From assembly GCA_902797855.1 (NCBI GenBank), contig CADBUI010000002.1:1-64000 (forward strand): a DNA stretch of 64,000 bases. The letters run 5' to 3'. A model generated the notes under the pieces. The model saw only the letters and a program-made list of their open reading frames with translations, ran no database searches and was not told the origin of the DNA. The translations under genes were made by a program, and so were the position numbers. Origin of the DNA: an uncultured Erysipelotrichaceae bacterium. Lineage in GTDB: Bacteria; Bacillota_I; Bacilli_A; RFN20; CAG-826. Below are positions 15,006-22,553 of this stretch, in pieces (position 1 is the first letter of the stretch; every line of letters starts with the position of its first letter).

Positions 15006-15400
15006 GGGGTCGAACAAGTTTCGACAGGGATGATGCCTGGCCTTAACTGCAGCTGAGTGGTGACATAATCACCAAACAAAAATAACTGACAACAGTTATA
15101 TGAGAGCACCACGTGCTCAATCCCTCTGCTTAGCTTAATTTAGCTTCCGACATAGGATCCGACGCATCGCGCCGGGCAGAGCGCACCTCAAGGTTTTCGT
15201 CCTTCACGCTTGAGTCGTGTGTCATACCAAAGGAATAAGTGCTAAAAGTTGATGAGTTAATTAGCAACGAAAAATTGTTCATCTAGTGAATGATAGTTCG
15301 TCGATATCAAATCATTCATGAAGCGCAAATATCATCTAAGCTGTAGACGTTATCGTAGGGCCTTCCTTGGACACGGGTGCAATTCCCGCCGACTCCACCA
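15006..15400 (+). ncRNA. ssrA: Transfer-messenger RNA (tmRNA)
   Basis: The 5' end GGGGTCG (15006-15012) pairs with CGACTCC near the 3' end to make a tRNA-like acceptor stem, and the gene encodes the terminal ACCA (15397-15400). TTTCGACAGGG and GGGTGCAATTCCC (T arm) are tRNA-like parts. The length, 395 nt, is typical. The best tag frame starts at GAC (15088) after TAACT and ends at TAA (15136-15138): DNSYMRAPRAQSLCLA, 16 residues. tmRNA rescues stalled ribosomes and tags the unfinished protein for proteolysis. The tag's CLA ending and internal arginines are unusual, and a perfect 6-bp hairpin lies within the tag codons. Confidence 0.95.
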
Positions 15401-15412
15401 ATTAACAACAAC

Positions 15413-15436
15413 GCCAAATCTTTGATTTGGTTTTTT
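15413..15436 (+). terminator. Terminator of tmRNA
   Basis: CCAAATC (15414-15420) pairs with GATTTGG (15424-15430) around a three-base loop; TTTTTT follows. Confidence 0.8.
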
Positions 15437-15455
15437 ATTTTTTGTATATTAACAA

Positions 15456-15477
15456 TATCACGGAAAAGTGATATAAT
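15456..15477. promoter_or_regulatory. Promoter with overlapping inverted-repeat operator for the DUF4160/DUF2442 pair
   Basis: TATCAC (15456-15461) and GTGATA (15468-15473) form a perfect inverted repeat whose right half overlaps the -10 TATAAT (15472-15477). A protein bound here would block RNA polymerase. The downstream operon encodes an HTH-containing protein, so autoregulation is an attractive inference. Confidence 0.5.
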
Positions 15478-15498
15478 TTTATCGAAAGGAGGTTACCA

Positions 15499-15753
15499 AT
15501 GCCCGTAATATCGCGTTTTTATGGGCTTATCATTAAAATGTATTTTCAACAGAGTGAGCATCTTCCGCCACATTTCCATGTGATTTATGCAGAATATTCC
15601 GCCGCTATAACAATTGATAGTGGTGACATTCTTGAAGGTGATCTTCCAAATAAGGCACTCATGTTGGTACGTGAATGGTTAAGTTTGCATAGAGACGAAC
15701 TAAAAGCTATTTGGGATACGCAAGAATTTAAAAGTATAGAAGGCTTGGTTTAA
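15499..15753 (+). CDS. DUF4160 protein
   Basis: An 84-residue protein with the DUF4160 hallmarks: an N-terminal PVISRFYGLIIKMYF strand, the His-rich PPHFHVIYAEY motif, and a C-terminal helix with the WLSLHRDEL pattern. DUF4160 genes are usually paired with a DUF2442 gene, and the pair is often listed as a candidate toxin-antitoxin module; biochemical roles are not settled. The ribosome site AAAGGAGGT is the strongest in the window. It lies just past tmRNA, a common site for integrated accessory DNA. Its stop is four bases from the next ATG. Confidence 0.85.
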   Translation: MPVISRFYGLIIKMYFQQSEHLPPHFHVIYAEYSAAITIDSGDILEGDLPNKALMLVREWLSLHRDELKAIWDTQEFKSIEGLV

Positions 15754-15757
15754 GATT

Positions 15758-16189
15758 ATGTTTCATAAAATTAAAAGTGTTGTGCCCTTAAAAAACTATG
15801 TATTACTAGTTTCTTTTGTTGAGGGTGTCACTAAAACATATAACGTTAAACCACTATTTGAAAAGTGGGACATCTTTAATAGATTAAAAGAAAATCATTT
15901 GTTTTATGATGTCCTAGTTGACCAGGGAGGATATGGTATCTCCTGGAATGATGATATCGATTTGTCGTGTGAAGAGCTTTTTGACAATGGCAAGCTCATT
16001 AATAGTCCTTTTGACGGATTGATTGCTTTTACAGAAGCATGTCAGATGTGGGATCTGAATGAATCCACACTCAGAAAAGCGGTATCGTATGGAAAACTGG
16101 TCGATGGTGTGGATGTGTGTAAATTTGGAAAACAATGGGTTGTTACAATCGAGGCTATGCAAAGAGAATATGGTCCTCGCGTAAAATAA
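15758..16189 (+). CDS. DUF2442 protein with C-terminal helix-turn-helix domain
   Basis: A 143-residue protein with two parts. Residues 1-85 are DUF2442-like: a short strand-rich domain with a TYNVKPLFEKW stretch and GYGISWNDDIDLSCEELF, whose usual form is WxxxxDLSxxxL. Residues 88-143 are a helix-turn-helix of the kind found in small regulators, with EACQMWDLNESTLRKAV as the helices and a C-terminal EAMQREYG. The fusion would combine the partner-binding part with a DNA-binding part. Codon use includes more CTG and GTG than the neighbours, which hints at horizontal transfer. A terminator follows. Confidence 0.8.
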   Translation: MFHKIKSVVPLKNYVLLVSFVEGVTKTYNVKPLFEKWDIFNRLKENHLFYDVLVDQGGYGISWNDDIDLSCEELFDNGKLINSPFDGLIAFTEACQMWDLNESTLRKAVSYGKLVDGVDVCKFGKQWVVTIEAMQREYGPRVK

Positions 16190-16205
16190 CACTTATAGCT
16201 CAAAG

Positions 16206-16237
16206 AAATCTCGCCGAATGATTGCGAGATTTTTTTG
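16206..16237 (+). terminator. Terminator of the DUF4160/DUF2442 operon
   Basis: AATCTCGC (16207-16214) pairs perfectly with GCGAGATT (16224-16231); seven or more T's follow. Confidence 0.8.
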
Positions 16238-16250
16238 TTCAAATTTAATG

Positions 16251-16276
16251 CAATGACTATGTCATTGTTTTATAAT
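16251..16276 (+). promoter_or_regulatory. rlmH promoter region with 17-bp palindrome
   Basis: CAATGAC (16251-16257), TAT, GTCATTG (16261-16267) is a perfect inverted repeat, followed three bases later by TATAAT (16271-16276). The ATG is seven bases past the -10. The palindrome occupies most of the -35 to -10 interval, so it is a candidate operator. Confidence 0.5.
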
Positions 16277-16283
16277 ATATAGG

Positions 16284-16763
16284 ATGAAAATTAGAATAAT
16301 TGCAATTGGAAAAATTAAAGATGATTATCTTAAGGAAGGGATTAGTGCCTATCTTTTAAAATTAAAAAGATACGCGGACGTATACGTATGCGAAGTCATG
16401 GATAGTTCTATTCCTGATAATCCTAATCAATCCGAAATTGAAAAGGCTAAAAACACTGAGGGGGAAAGAGTTTTAAAGATTCTTAAACCTAGTGATTATG
16501 TTATTAATCTAGACCTAAATAAAAAAGAATTTAATAGCGAAGAGTTCTCGTCATATCTAATAAAATCCTTAGAAAAAGCTGGAGCAAATCTTACTTTTTT
16601 AATTGGCGGTTCATATGGACTATCCGATGAACTTAAAAAACGAGCGAACGATGCTATTTCTTTATCAAAAATGACGTTTTTACATCAGATGACAAGGCTT
16701 GTTTTACTAGAACAAATCTATCGCGCATTCAAGATAAATGCGCACGAAATATATCACAAATAG
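16284..16763 (+). CDS. rlmH: 23S rRNA pseudouridine-1915 N3-methyltransferase RlmH
   Basis: A 159-residue SPOUT methyltransferase; length and ends match the family (MKIRIIAIGKIKD at the start, NAHEIYHK at the end, usually GEPYHK). The knot region FLIGGSYGLSDELK binds S-adenosylmethionine, and MTFLHQMTRLVLLEQIYRA is the conserved helix. It methylates pseudouridine 1915 in helix 69 of 23S rRNA on assembled ribosomes. The start sits directly behind a -10 with no Shine-Dalgarno sequence. Confidence 0.96.
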   Translation: MKIRIIAIGKIKDDYLKEGISAYLLKLKRYADVYVCEVMDSSIPDNPNQSEIEKAKNTEGERVLKILKPSDYVINLDLNKKEFNSEEFSSYLIKSLEKAGANLTFLIGGSYGLSDELKKRANDAISLSKMTFLHQMTRLVLLEQIYRAFKINAHEIYHK

Positions 16764-16997
16764 GCGCGTTTTAAATATTTTTATAATATATTGATATTAT
16801 CGACGCTCTTTAAGATAAATCTATACAGTGTATATATAAAATCACATTACGCTTGAACGCGTGTGCGAGTAATAATAAAATAATAATGCGATTAATAAAA
16901 AGCTGATTGCTTAATAGATAACATCGCTAATTTATCAACTTCCCGTAAGTTGTTTTTATATAACATCATTTTTATCGAAAAAAAGGAGTAAAAAAGT
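16764..16997 (+). other. 234-base leader/intergenic region before nrdD
   Basis: An AT-rich stretch without an open frame of note. It holds a possible weak promoter (TTGATA at 16791-16796, poorly matched -10 near 16814) and, at 16936-16957, a terminator-like hairpin. The nrdD ribosome site AAAGGAG lies about ten bases before the ATG. I looked for an NrdR box of the ACACWATATATWGTGT type and saw no good match. Confidence 0.4.
16936..16957 (+). terminator. Terminator-like hairpin in the nrdD leader (possible attenuator)
   Basis: CAACTT (16936-16941), CCCGT loop, AAGTTG (16947-16952), then TTTTT. It sits 41 bases before the nrdD ATG. It may end transcription coming from rlmH, which has no other terminator, or act as an attenuator within the nrdD leader. 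Confidence 0.5.
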
Positions 16998-19364
16998 ATG
17001 TTTAGAATCAAAAAACGTGATGGTAGTATTGTTGACTTTGATCTTAAGAAGATTGAAAAGGCTATTGAGAAAGCTTTCATTGCCGAGCACAAAGAATACA
17101 CTCAAGATGTCATCGAACTTCTCGCATTAAAAGTCACTGCTAACTTCAATCCAAAAATTAAAGATAATCTTGTCTCTGTTGAAGATATCCAAGACTCCGT
17201 TGAAATTGTTTTAATCCAAGCTGGTTATATCGATGTCGCTAAATCCTATATTTTATATAGAAAGCAACACGAAACCCTTCGTCAAATGAAATCAACTGAA
17301 CTTGACTATAAAGATACAGTTGATAATTATCTAAAACTCAACGACTGGAGAGTTAAAGAAAACTCCACAGTTACCTATTCAGTTGGTGGTCTTATCCTTT
17401 CAAATAGTGGAGCGATCACCGCTAACTATTGGTTAAGTGAAATCTACGATAAGGAAATTGAAGAAGCACATAGAAATGCTGATATTCATATCCACGATTT
17501 ATCAATGCTCACAGGTTACTGTGCAGGTTGGTCACTCAAACAACTCATCAAAGAAGGTTTAGGTGGTGTTGTTGGTAAGATTACATCTGCTCCAGCATCT
17601 CACTTATCAACTCTTTGTAACCAAATGGTTAACTTCCTCGGAATTATGCAAAACGAATGGGCTGGTGCGCAAGCATTCTCCTCATTTGATACCTATCTTG
17701 CACCATTTGTAAAGAAAGATAACCTCACTTATAAAGAAGTTAAACAATGTATCCAATCCTTCATTTATGGTGTTAATACACCATCCAGATGGGGTACTCA
17801 AGCACCATTCACCAATATTACATTAGACTGGACCGTACCAAACGATATGGCTGAACTTAACGCTATTGTTGGTGGAAAAGAAATGGACTTCAAATACAAA
17901 GACTGTGTTGAAGAAATGAGAATGGTCAACAAAGCCTTCATCGAAATCATGATTGAAGGCGACGCTAATGGACGTGGATTCCAATATCCAATTCCAACCT
18001 ACTCAATTACAAAAGATTTCGACTGGTCAGAAACAGAAAATAATAAATTATTATTTGAAATGACCGCTAAATACGGAACTCCATATTTCTCTAACTATAT
18101 CAATTCCGATATGGAACCAAGTGATGTTAGAAGTATGTGCTGCCGTTTAAGACTTGACCTTAGAGAGCTTCGTAAGAAATCTGGTGGTTTCTTTGGTAGT
18201 GGTGAATCTACAGGTTCTGTCGGTGTTGTCACCATCAATATGCCAAGAATCGCTTATCTTGCTACTGATGAAAAAGATTTCTATGCACGTTTAACAAGAC
18301 TTATGGATCTTTCCGCAAGATCACTTAAGATTAAACGTAATGTTATTACTAAACTACTTGAAGCTGGATTATATCCATACACCAAGAGATATTTAGGCAC
18401 ATTCAATAACCACTTCTCCACAATTGGTTTAGTTCGTATGAATGAAGCTTGTCTAAACGCTCGTTGGATTAAAGAAGATTTATCCCACGAAAAAGCTATC
18501 CAATTCACAAAAGATGTTCTTAACTTCATGAGAAACAAACTCTCTGATTACCAAGAACTCTATGGTGACTTATATAACCTTGAAGCTACACCAGCCGAAT
18601 CAACAGCATATCGTTTAGCTAAACACGATAAGAAACGCTATCCAGATATCATTACTGCTAGTGATAACGCAGATGCTCCATATTACACAAATAGTAGCCA
18701 TCTCCCAGTTAACTATACAGAAGATATCTTCGCTGCTCTTGATATTCAAAACGGTTTACAAACCCTTTATACATCTGGAACAGTCTTCCATTGTTTCTTA
18801 GGTCAAAAATTACCATCTTGGAAATCGTGTATGAATTTAGTTCGTAAGATTGCTGAAAACTACGAAATTCCATATTACACAATGTCTCCTACATACTCTG
18901 TATGTAAAGACCACGGTTATATCACCGGTGAAGTTTATGAATGTCCACACTGCCATAAACCAACTGAAGTTTATAGCCGTATTACTGGTTACTATCGTCC
19001 AATTCAAAACTGGAACGTTGGTAAGACAGAAGAATTCAAGAATCGTAGAGAATACGTTTATGAGCATTCTCATCTTAAGAGTGAAGGCAAATCCTGCGCA
19101 TGTGAACATGAAGAAAAATCAAATAACTCCGTTAATGAAATTACATTATTCGCTACAAAGACTTGCCCAAACTGCAAGATGGCAAAGATGCTCTTAGACA
19201 AAGCTGGTATTAAATACACAGTTGTTGATGCTGAAGAAAACAAAGAAAAGACCATTTCATTTGGTATTAAAAAGGCTCCAACCCTTCTTGTTCCAAATGG
19301 TGATTCTTATGATGTTTACGATAATGCATCAAACATCAAAAAATACATTGAAAATAGAAACTAA
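16998..19364 (+). CDS. nrdD: Anaerobic (class III) ribonucleotide reductase NrdD with fused C-terminal glutaredoxin domain
   Basis: A 788-residue glycyl-radical enzyme that reduces ribonucleotides without oxygen. In order: an N-terminal ATP-cone (KRDGSIVDFDLKKIEKAI), the ten-stranded barrel with the cysteine-containing RSMCCRLRLD loop, a zinc site (C636, H639, C649, C652), and the glycyl-radical motif RITGY (G664). A linker containing CACEH precedes a glutaredoxin/NrdH-like domain (about 712-788) with an active-site CPNC (C723, C726) and the cis-proline APTLLV. NrdD normally ends soon after the radical loop, so the extra 100 residues are a fusion. trxB follows two bases after the stop, which suggests an NADPH-TrxB-glutaredoxin electron route instead of formate. 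AAAGGAG precedes the ATG. Confidence 0.95.
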   Translation: MFRIKKRDGSIVDFDLKKIEKAIEKAFIAEHKEYTQDVIELLALKVTANFNPKIKDNLVSVEDIQDSVEIVLIQAGYIDVAKSYILYRKQHETLRQMKSTELDYKDTVDNYLKLNDWRVKENSTVTYSVGGLILSNSGAITANYWLSEIYDKEIEEAHRNADIHIHDLSMLTGYCAGWSLKQLIKEGLGGVVGKITSAPASHLSTLCNQMVNFLGIMQNEWAGAQAFSSFDTYLAPFVKKDNLTYKEVKQCIQSFIYGVNTPSRWGTQAPFTNITLDWTVPNDMAELNAIVGGKEMDFKYKDCVEEMRMVNKAFIEIMIEGDANGRGFQYPIPTYSITKDFDWSETENNKLLFEMTAKYGTPYFSNYINSDMEPSDVRSMCCRLRLDLRELRKKSGGFFGSGESTGSVGVVTINMPRIAYLATDEKDFYARLTRLMDLSARSLKIKRNVITKLLEAGLYPYTKRYLGTFNNHFSTIGLVRMNEACLNARWIKEDLSHEKAIQFTKDVLNFMRNKLSDYQELYGDLYNLEATPAESTAYRLAKHDKKRYPDIITASDNADAPYYTNSSHLPVNYTEDIFAALDIQNGLQTLYTSGTVFHCFLGQKLPSWKSCMNLVRKIAENYEIPYYTMSPTYSVCKDHGYITGEVYECPHCHKPTEVYSRITGYYRPIQNWNVGKTEEFKNRREYVYEHSHLKSEGKSCACEHEEKSNNSVNEITLFATKTCPNCKMAKMLLDKAGIKYTVVDAEENKEKTISFGIKKAPTLLVPNGDSYDVYDNASNIKKYIENRN

Positions 19365-19366
19365 AA

Positions 19367-20275
19367 ATGTTTGACGTAATTGTTATTGGCGCAGGCCCGG
19401 GCGGAATGACCGCTGCACTTAATGTTAAAAGAGAAGGAAAATCAGTTCTTCTTTTAGAACACGAAAACTTCGGTGGTCAAATCGCCATGTCACCTCGCGT
19501 TGAAAATATTCCATCTATTAAAGAAATATCTGGTGAAGAATACGCTGCTCAAATCTTTGATCAAATCACAGATTTAGGCGTTGAGTTCGAACTTGAAGAT
19601 GTCGAATCCATTTCAAAAGATAACGAGATCTTCAAAGTAAAAACAAACTATAACGAATATGAAGCTAAAAGCGTAATTATTGCGACTGGATGTGAACATC
19701 GCACAATGGGCATTGCTCGCGAAGCAGAACTCGTTGGTCATGGTGTGAGCTATTGTGCAGTATGCGATGGTGCTTTCTATAAAGATGAAGAAGTAGTGGT
19801 TATTGGAGACGCTAATACAGCAATTCAATACGCCATTGTCTTAGCAGGATATTGCACTAAAGTTCATGTCTGTGCACTATTTGATCACTTATTTGCAGAT
19901 AAGATTCTCTGTGATAGATTATCAAAATTCGCAAATGTAGATGTTCGCTATAATATCTCTTTAGAAGAATTTGTGGGCAATCCTGAATTAACTGGTTTAA
20001 TCTTCAAAGATACAAAAACTGGTGAGAAAGTTGAATATAACTGCAAAGCTGTATTCATCGCTATCGGACAAATCCCTCATAACGATATATTCAAAGAATA
20101 TGTTGATTTAGAAAAAGGATATATTGTTACTAACGAGAGTATGGAAACAAAGACTCCTGGACTATTCGCAATCGGAGATTGTAGAGTCAAAAAATTCCGC
20201 CAAGTTGTAACAGCGGAATCCGATGGAGCGATTGCAGCAATTGAAGCAAGTCACTATGTTGACTTACATCAATAA
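19367..20275 (+). CDS. trxB: Thioredoxin reductase-like flavoprotein
   Basis: A 302-residue NAD(P)H/FAD enzyme. The N-terminal FAD motif is GAGPGGMTAAL; the redox-active disulfide is CAVC (C130, C133) in the usual CDGAF context; the NAD(P)H-binding motif GDANTA departs from the common GGGxSA; the C-terminal FAD motif is AIGDCR. It reduces thioredoxins or glutaredoxins. Two bases separate it from nrdD, so the physiological partner is most likely the glutaredoxin domain fused to NrdD. Its last seven bases overlap the end of convergent nrdG. Confidence 0.9.
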   Translation: MFDVIVIGAGPGGMTAALNVKREGKSVLLLEHENFGGQIAMSPRVENIPSIKEISGEEYAAQIFDQITDLGVEFELEDVESISKDNEIFKVKTNYNEYEAKSVIIATGCEHRTMGIAREAELVGHGVSYCAVCDGAFYKDEEVVVIGDANTAIQYAIVLAGYCTKVHVCALFDHLFADKILCDRLSKFANVDVRYNISLEEFVGNPELTGLIFKDTKTGEKVEYNCKAVFIAIGQIPHNDIFKEYVDLEKGYIVTNESMETKTPGLFAIGDCRVKKFRQVVTAESDGAIAAIEASHYVDLHQ

Positions 20276-20958
20276 CTTCTTAGTTCTACATCACTAATAT
20301 ATTTAAGAACAATGTCCTTAGCCTTAAGGGCATTTTCTTTTTCTAATTCATGAAGACCTTTTTGAATACAGTTTTCACTAGGAATAAATTTTTGAATTCT
20401 ATATGCTCTTGCGCCTTTAAGCCATTGACCGATTTTTTCAAAATCTTCGAGAGTGTGAAACTCTTTTATAACAGTAGTTCTAAACTCATATGGAACACGA
20501 TTTTCTAGTAGGATCTCAATTGTTTTTTCAATATTAGATAAATCTAGTTGCGTTAAACCTGTAGTAATAGCGTACTTTTCTTTAGAGTTTTTAATGTCCA
20601 TAGCGACATAATCAATTAGCTTCTCATCAATGAGCTCTTTAACGATTTCTGGATTAGTTCCATTTGTGTCTAACTTCACTAAAAATCCCATCTTTTTGAT
20701 TTCAGTGATAACTCTTTTTAAATCTTTATGTAATGTTGGCTCTCCTCCAGTAATCACAACTGCATCAAGTACACCAACACGCGTTTTTAAATATGAAAGA
20801 ATATCTTCTTCATCAATTGAAGTTTCTGGAGTGGACACTACTAAAGAAGAGTTATGACAAAATGGGCATCTAAAATTACAACCTGCTGTAAAAATAGTGC
20901 AGGCGATCTTTTCGTCATAGTCCACTAATGAGAGTTTATCGATACCGTAGAATTTCAT
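20269..20958 (-). CDS. nrdG: Anaerobic ribonucleotide reductase activating protein NrdG
   Basis: A 229-residue radical-SAM enzyme with the CX3CX2C cluster motif (C27, C31, C34 in CNFRCPFC) and the SAM-binding TGGEPTL. It uses a [4Fe-4S] cluster and S-adenosylmethionine to install the glycyl radical on NrdD. Its length (classical NrdG is about 155-175) and start LSLVDYDEKIACTIFTAGC fit the longer NrdG2 type that accompanies thiol-dependent NrdD enzymes. It faces the nrdD-trxB operon tail to tail. The ATG lies 13 bases after TATAAT. Confidence 0.9.
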   Translation of the reverse strand: MKFYGIDKLSLVDYDEKIACTIFTAGCNFRCPFCHNSSLVVSTPETSIDEEDILSYLKTRVGVLDAVVITGGEPTLHKDLKRVITEIKKMGFLVKLDTNGTNPEIVKELIDEKLIDYVAMDIKNSKEKYAITTGLTQLDLSNIEKTIEILLENRVPYEFRTTVIKEFHTLEDFEKIGQWLKGARAYRIQKFIPSENCIQKGLHELEKENALKAKDIVLKYISDVELRSY

Positions 20959-21020
20959 ATTTCTACAAACAATTATATTGTTATTTTTAATACTTTTATA
21001 TCTTTTTCATATTTTTTCAA

Positions 21021-21026
21021 TATAAT
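21021..21026 (+). promoter_or_regulatory. -10 element for the 21037 gene
   Basis: TATAAT ten bases before the ATG at 21037, with no Shine-Dalgarno sequence between; a leaderless arrangement. No convincing -35. Confidence 0.5.
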
Positions 21027-21036
21027 AGTTGTTGTT

Positions 21037-22551
21037 ATGAACTTCCTAAAGAAACTTGGAAATTTTGAATCACTATTAACATTCCTAATTATGGAATTAT
21101 TAGCAATCACTGCTTTTATGCTTGGTAACGCGAATAGTGTATTTTTCATTGTTGGAGCGCTATTAACTGTTTTTTCTGGATTAATGTTATATAACAGATT
21201 TTCCAAAAGCGAGCTCCCTTCTTTAGCGTTCATCTTTCTCCCTATTTTATTAATTTCAATATTTGCATCGTTTGGCAATTTTTCTAGTGGGGCTGGAGTG
21301 CTTGTAAACATCCTGACATTCTTAGGAATTAATGCATATTTCTTACTTGGATTATTCACTAGAAGAATTCAAAAAATAGATCTTTCAAAAGTATTAATCT
21401 GCATATATGCAGGTTTTTCCCTTGTTGTGCTTATTTCTTTATTCTACACCTGGGCGAGATATGGTCTATTTTATACACTAATTTATAAAGATACCCCAAC
21501 ATATTATTATGATGGTCAATTATTTAATATCACCATTGAACAAGGGTGGTTAAGTGGTCTTTCATTTAAAGAAGTTTCATTACAATATTCAGGTTTATTT
21601 GGAGTGATTTTATGCACTGCACTTGTGCCTTTAATTTATTTATCTCCAAAGAAAAACAAGATTGAATTTATTATCTATGCAGTCATTTCCTTTATTGGTG
21701 TTCTTTCTATTGTTTCTTCTCCAAATTTAGAAGCTCTTTTATATTTAATTCCTATTGCTTTTGTTGGATTAATTATTCGTCTATTACATAGTGAAAAAAT
21801 CAAAGAAGAAACTAAAAAAACTCTTAAAAAAGTACTATATATTGGCTTTGTTTGTTTAGTTATTATTGTTTTAGTCTTCTTCGTTTTAGCGCTTTTAAAC
21901 GCATCTGGATATAACCAGGCGATTGGCTACACAAGCGAACTTGAACCAATATCATCTTTCTCTCAGTTTATTAAAAATAATTGGTTCTTAAATAAGCTCT
22001 TTAACAATGGAAGAATTATGACTCCAATCAATAAAGTTCTTAATCAAGCAACTGTATCATTTAATCTATTTGGTTTCCTTAATGATGGCAATATGCATCC
22101 AGCGACTGAACTTGCTATCCAAAGTGAAACTCATATGTTTGAAATTGAACTAATTAAAGAAGGTGGAATTTTTGCCTTCATTATTTTGTTTGCCTTAATT
22201 ATCTTTATGTCACAAAACATCATTAGATATTTCCATAAGAGCAAAGACGCAAATCATATTAAAGCAACACTAATTACTCTTGTTATTGTTATCTTTATTT
22301 ATGAATCATTCTCTCATTCGTCTTTCCCAATTATTCATGAACCAACCTCATATAATTCGTTCATGAGATCGTTACCATGTTCTATCTTCTTATTCCTTCT
22401 AGGAATTATGTTCTATCCTCAACTTAAAAAGGATGAAATTCCGATGTTTGAAAAAGAAATTAAAATCGAGGAAGTTAAAAAAGAAGAACAACCAAAAATT
22501 GTTGATGATGAATATACATTCACAATTGACTCAGAAGAGGAGGATAAATAA
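21037..22551 (+). CDS. O-antigen-ligase/polymerase-like membrane protein
   Basis: A 504-residue protein with about a dozen hydrophobic segments and one larger extracytoplasmic loop (about 300-370). The loop end SETHMFEIELIKEGG resembles the H-x-x-x-L-E-x-x-x-E-x-G pattern of the Wzy/WaaL polymerase-ligase family, which joins undecaprenyl-linked glycans outside the membrane. The C-terminal 40 residues are a charged, lysine/glutamate-rich cytoplasmic tail. It is followed two bases later by a lipoprotein gene. The family call is moderate because such proteins are poorly conserved. Confidence 0.6.
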   Translation: MNFLKKLGNFESLLTFLIMELLAITAFMLGNANSVFFIVGALLTVFSGLMLYNRFSKSELPSLAFIFLPILLISIFASFGNFSSGAGVLVNILTFLGINAYFLLGLFTRRIQKIDLSKVLICIYAGFSLVVLISLFYTWARYGLFYTLIYKDTPTYYYDGQLFNITIEQGWLSGLSFKEVSLQYSGLFGVILCTALVPLIYLSPKKNKIEFIIYAVISFIGVLSIVSSPNLEALLYLIPIAFVGLIIRLLHSEKIKEETKKTLKKVLYIGFVCLVIIVLVFFVLALLNASGYNQAIGYTSELEPISSFSQFIKNNWFLNKLFNNGRIMTPINKVLNQATVSFNLFGFLNDGNMHPATELAIQSETHMFEIELIKEGGIFAFIILFALIIFMSQNIIRYFHKSKDANHIKATLITLVIVIFIYESFSHSSFPIIHEPTSYNSFMRSLPCSIFLFLLGIMFYPQLKKDEIPMFEKEIKIEEVKKEEQPKIVDDEYTFTIDSEEEDK

Positions 22552-22553
22552 TT

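Noticed and set aside
16764-16997. NrdR boxes ahead of nrdD.
   Set aside because: ATACAGTGTATATA-like sequence near 16820-16836 is too far from the ACACWATATATWGTGT consensus, and no second properly spaced copy is seen.
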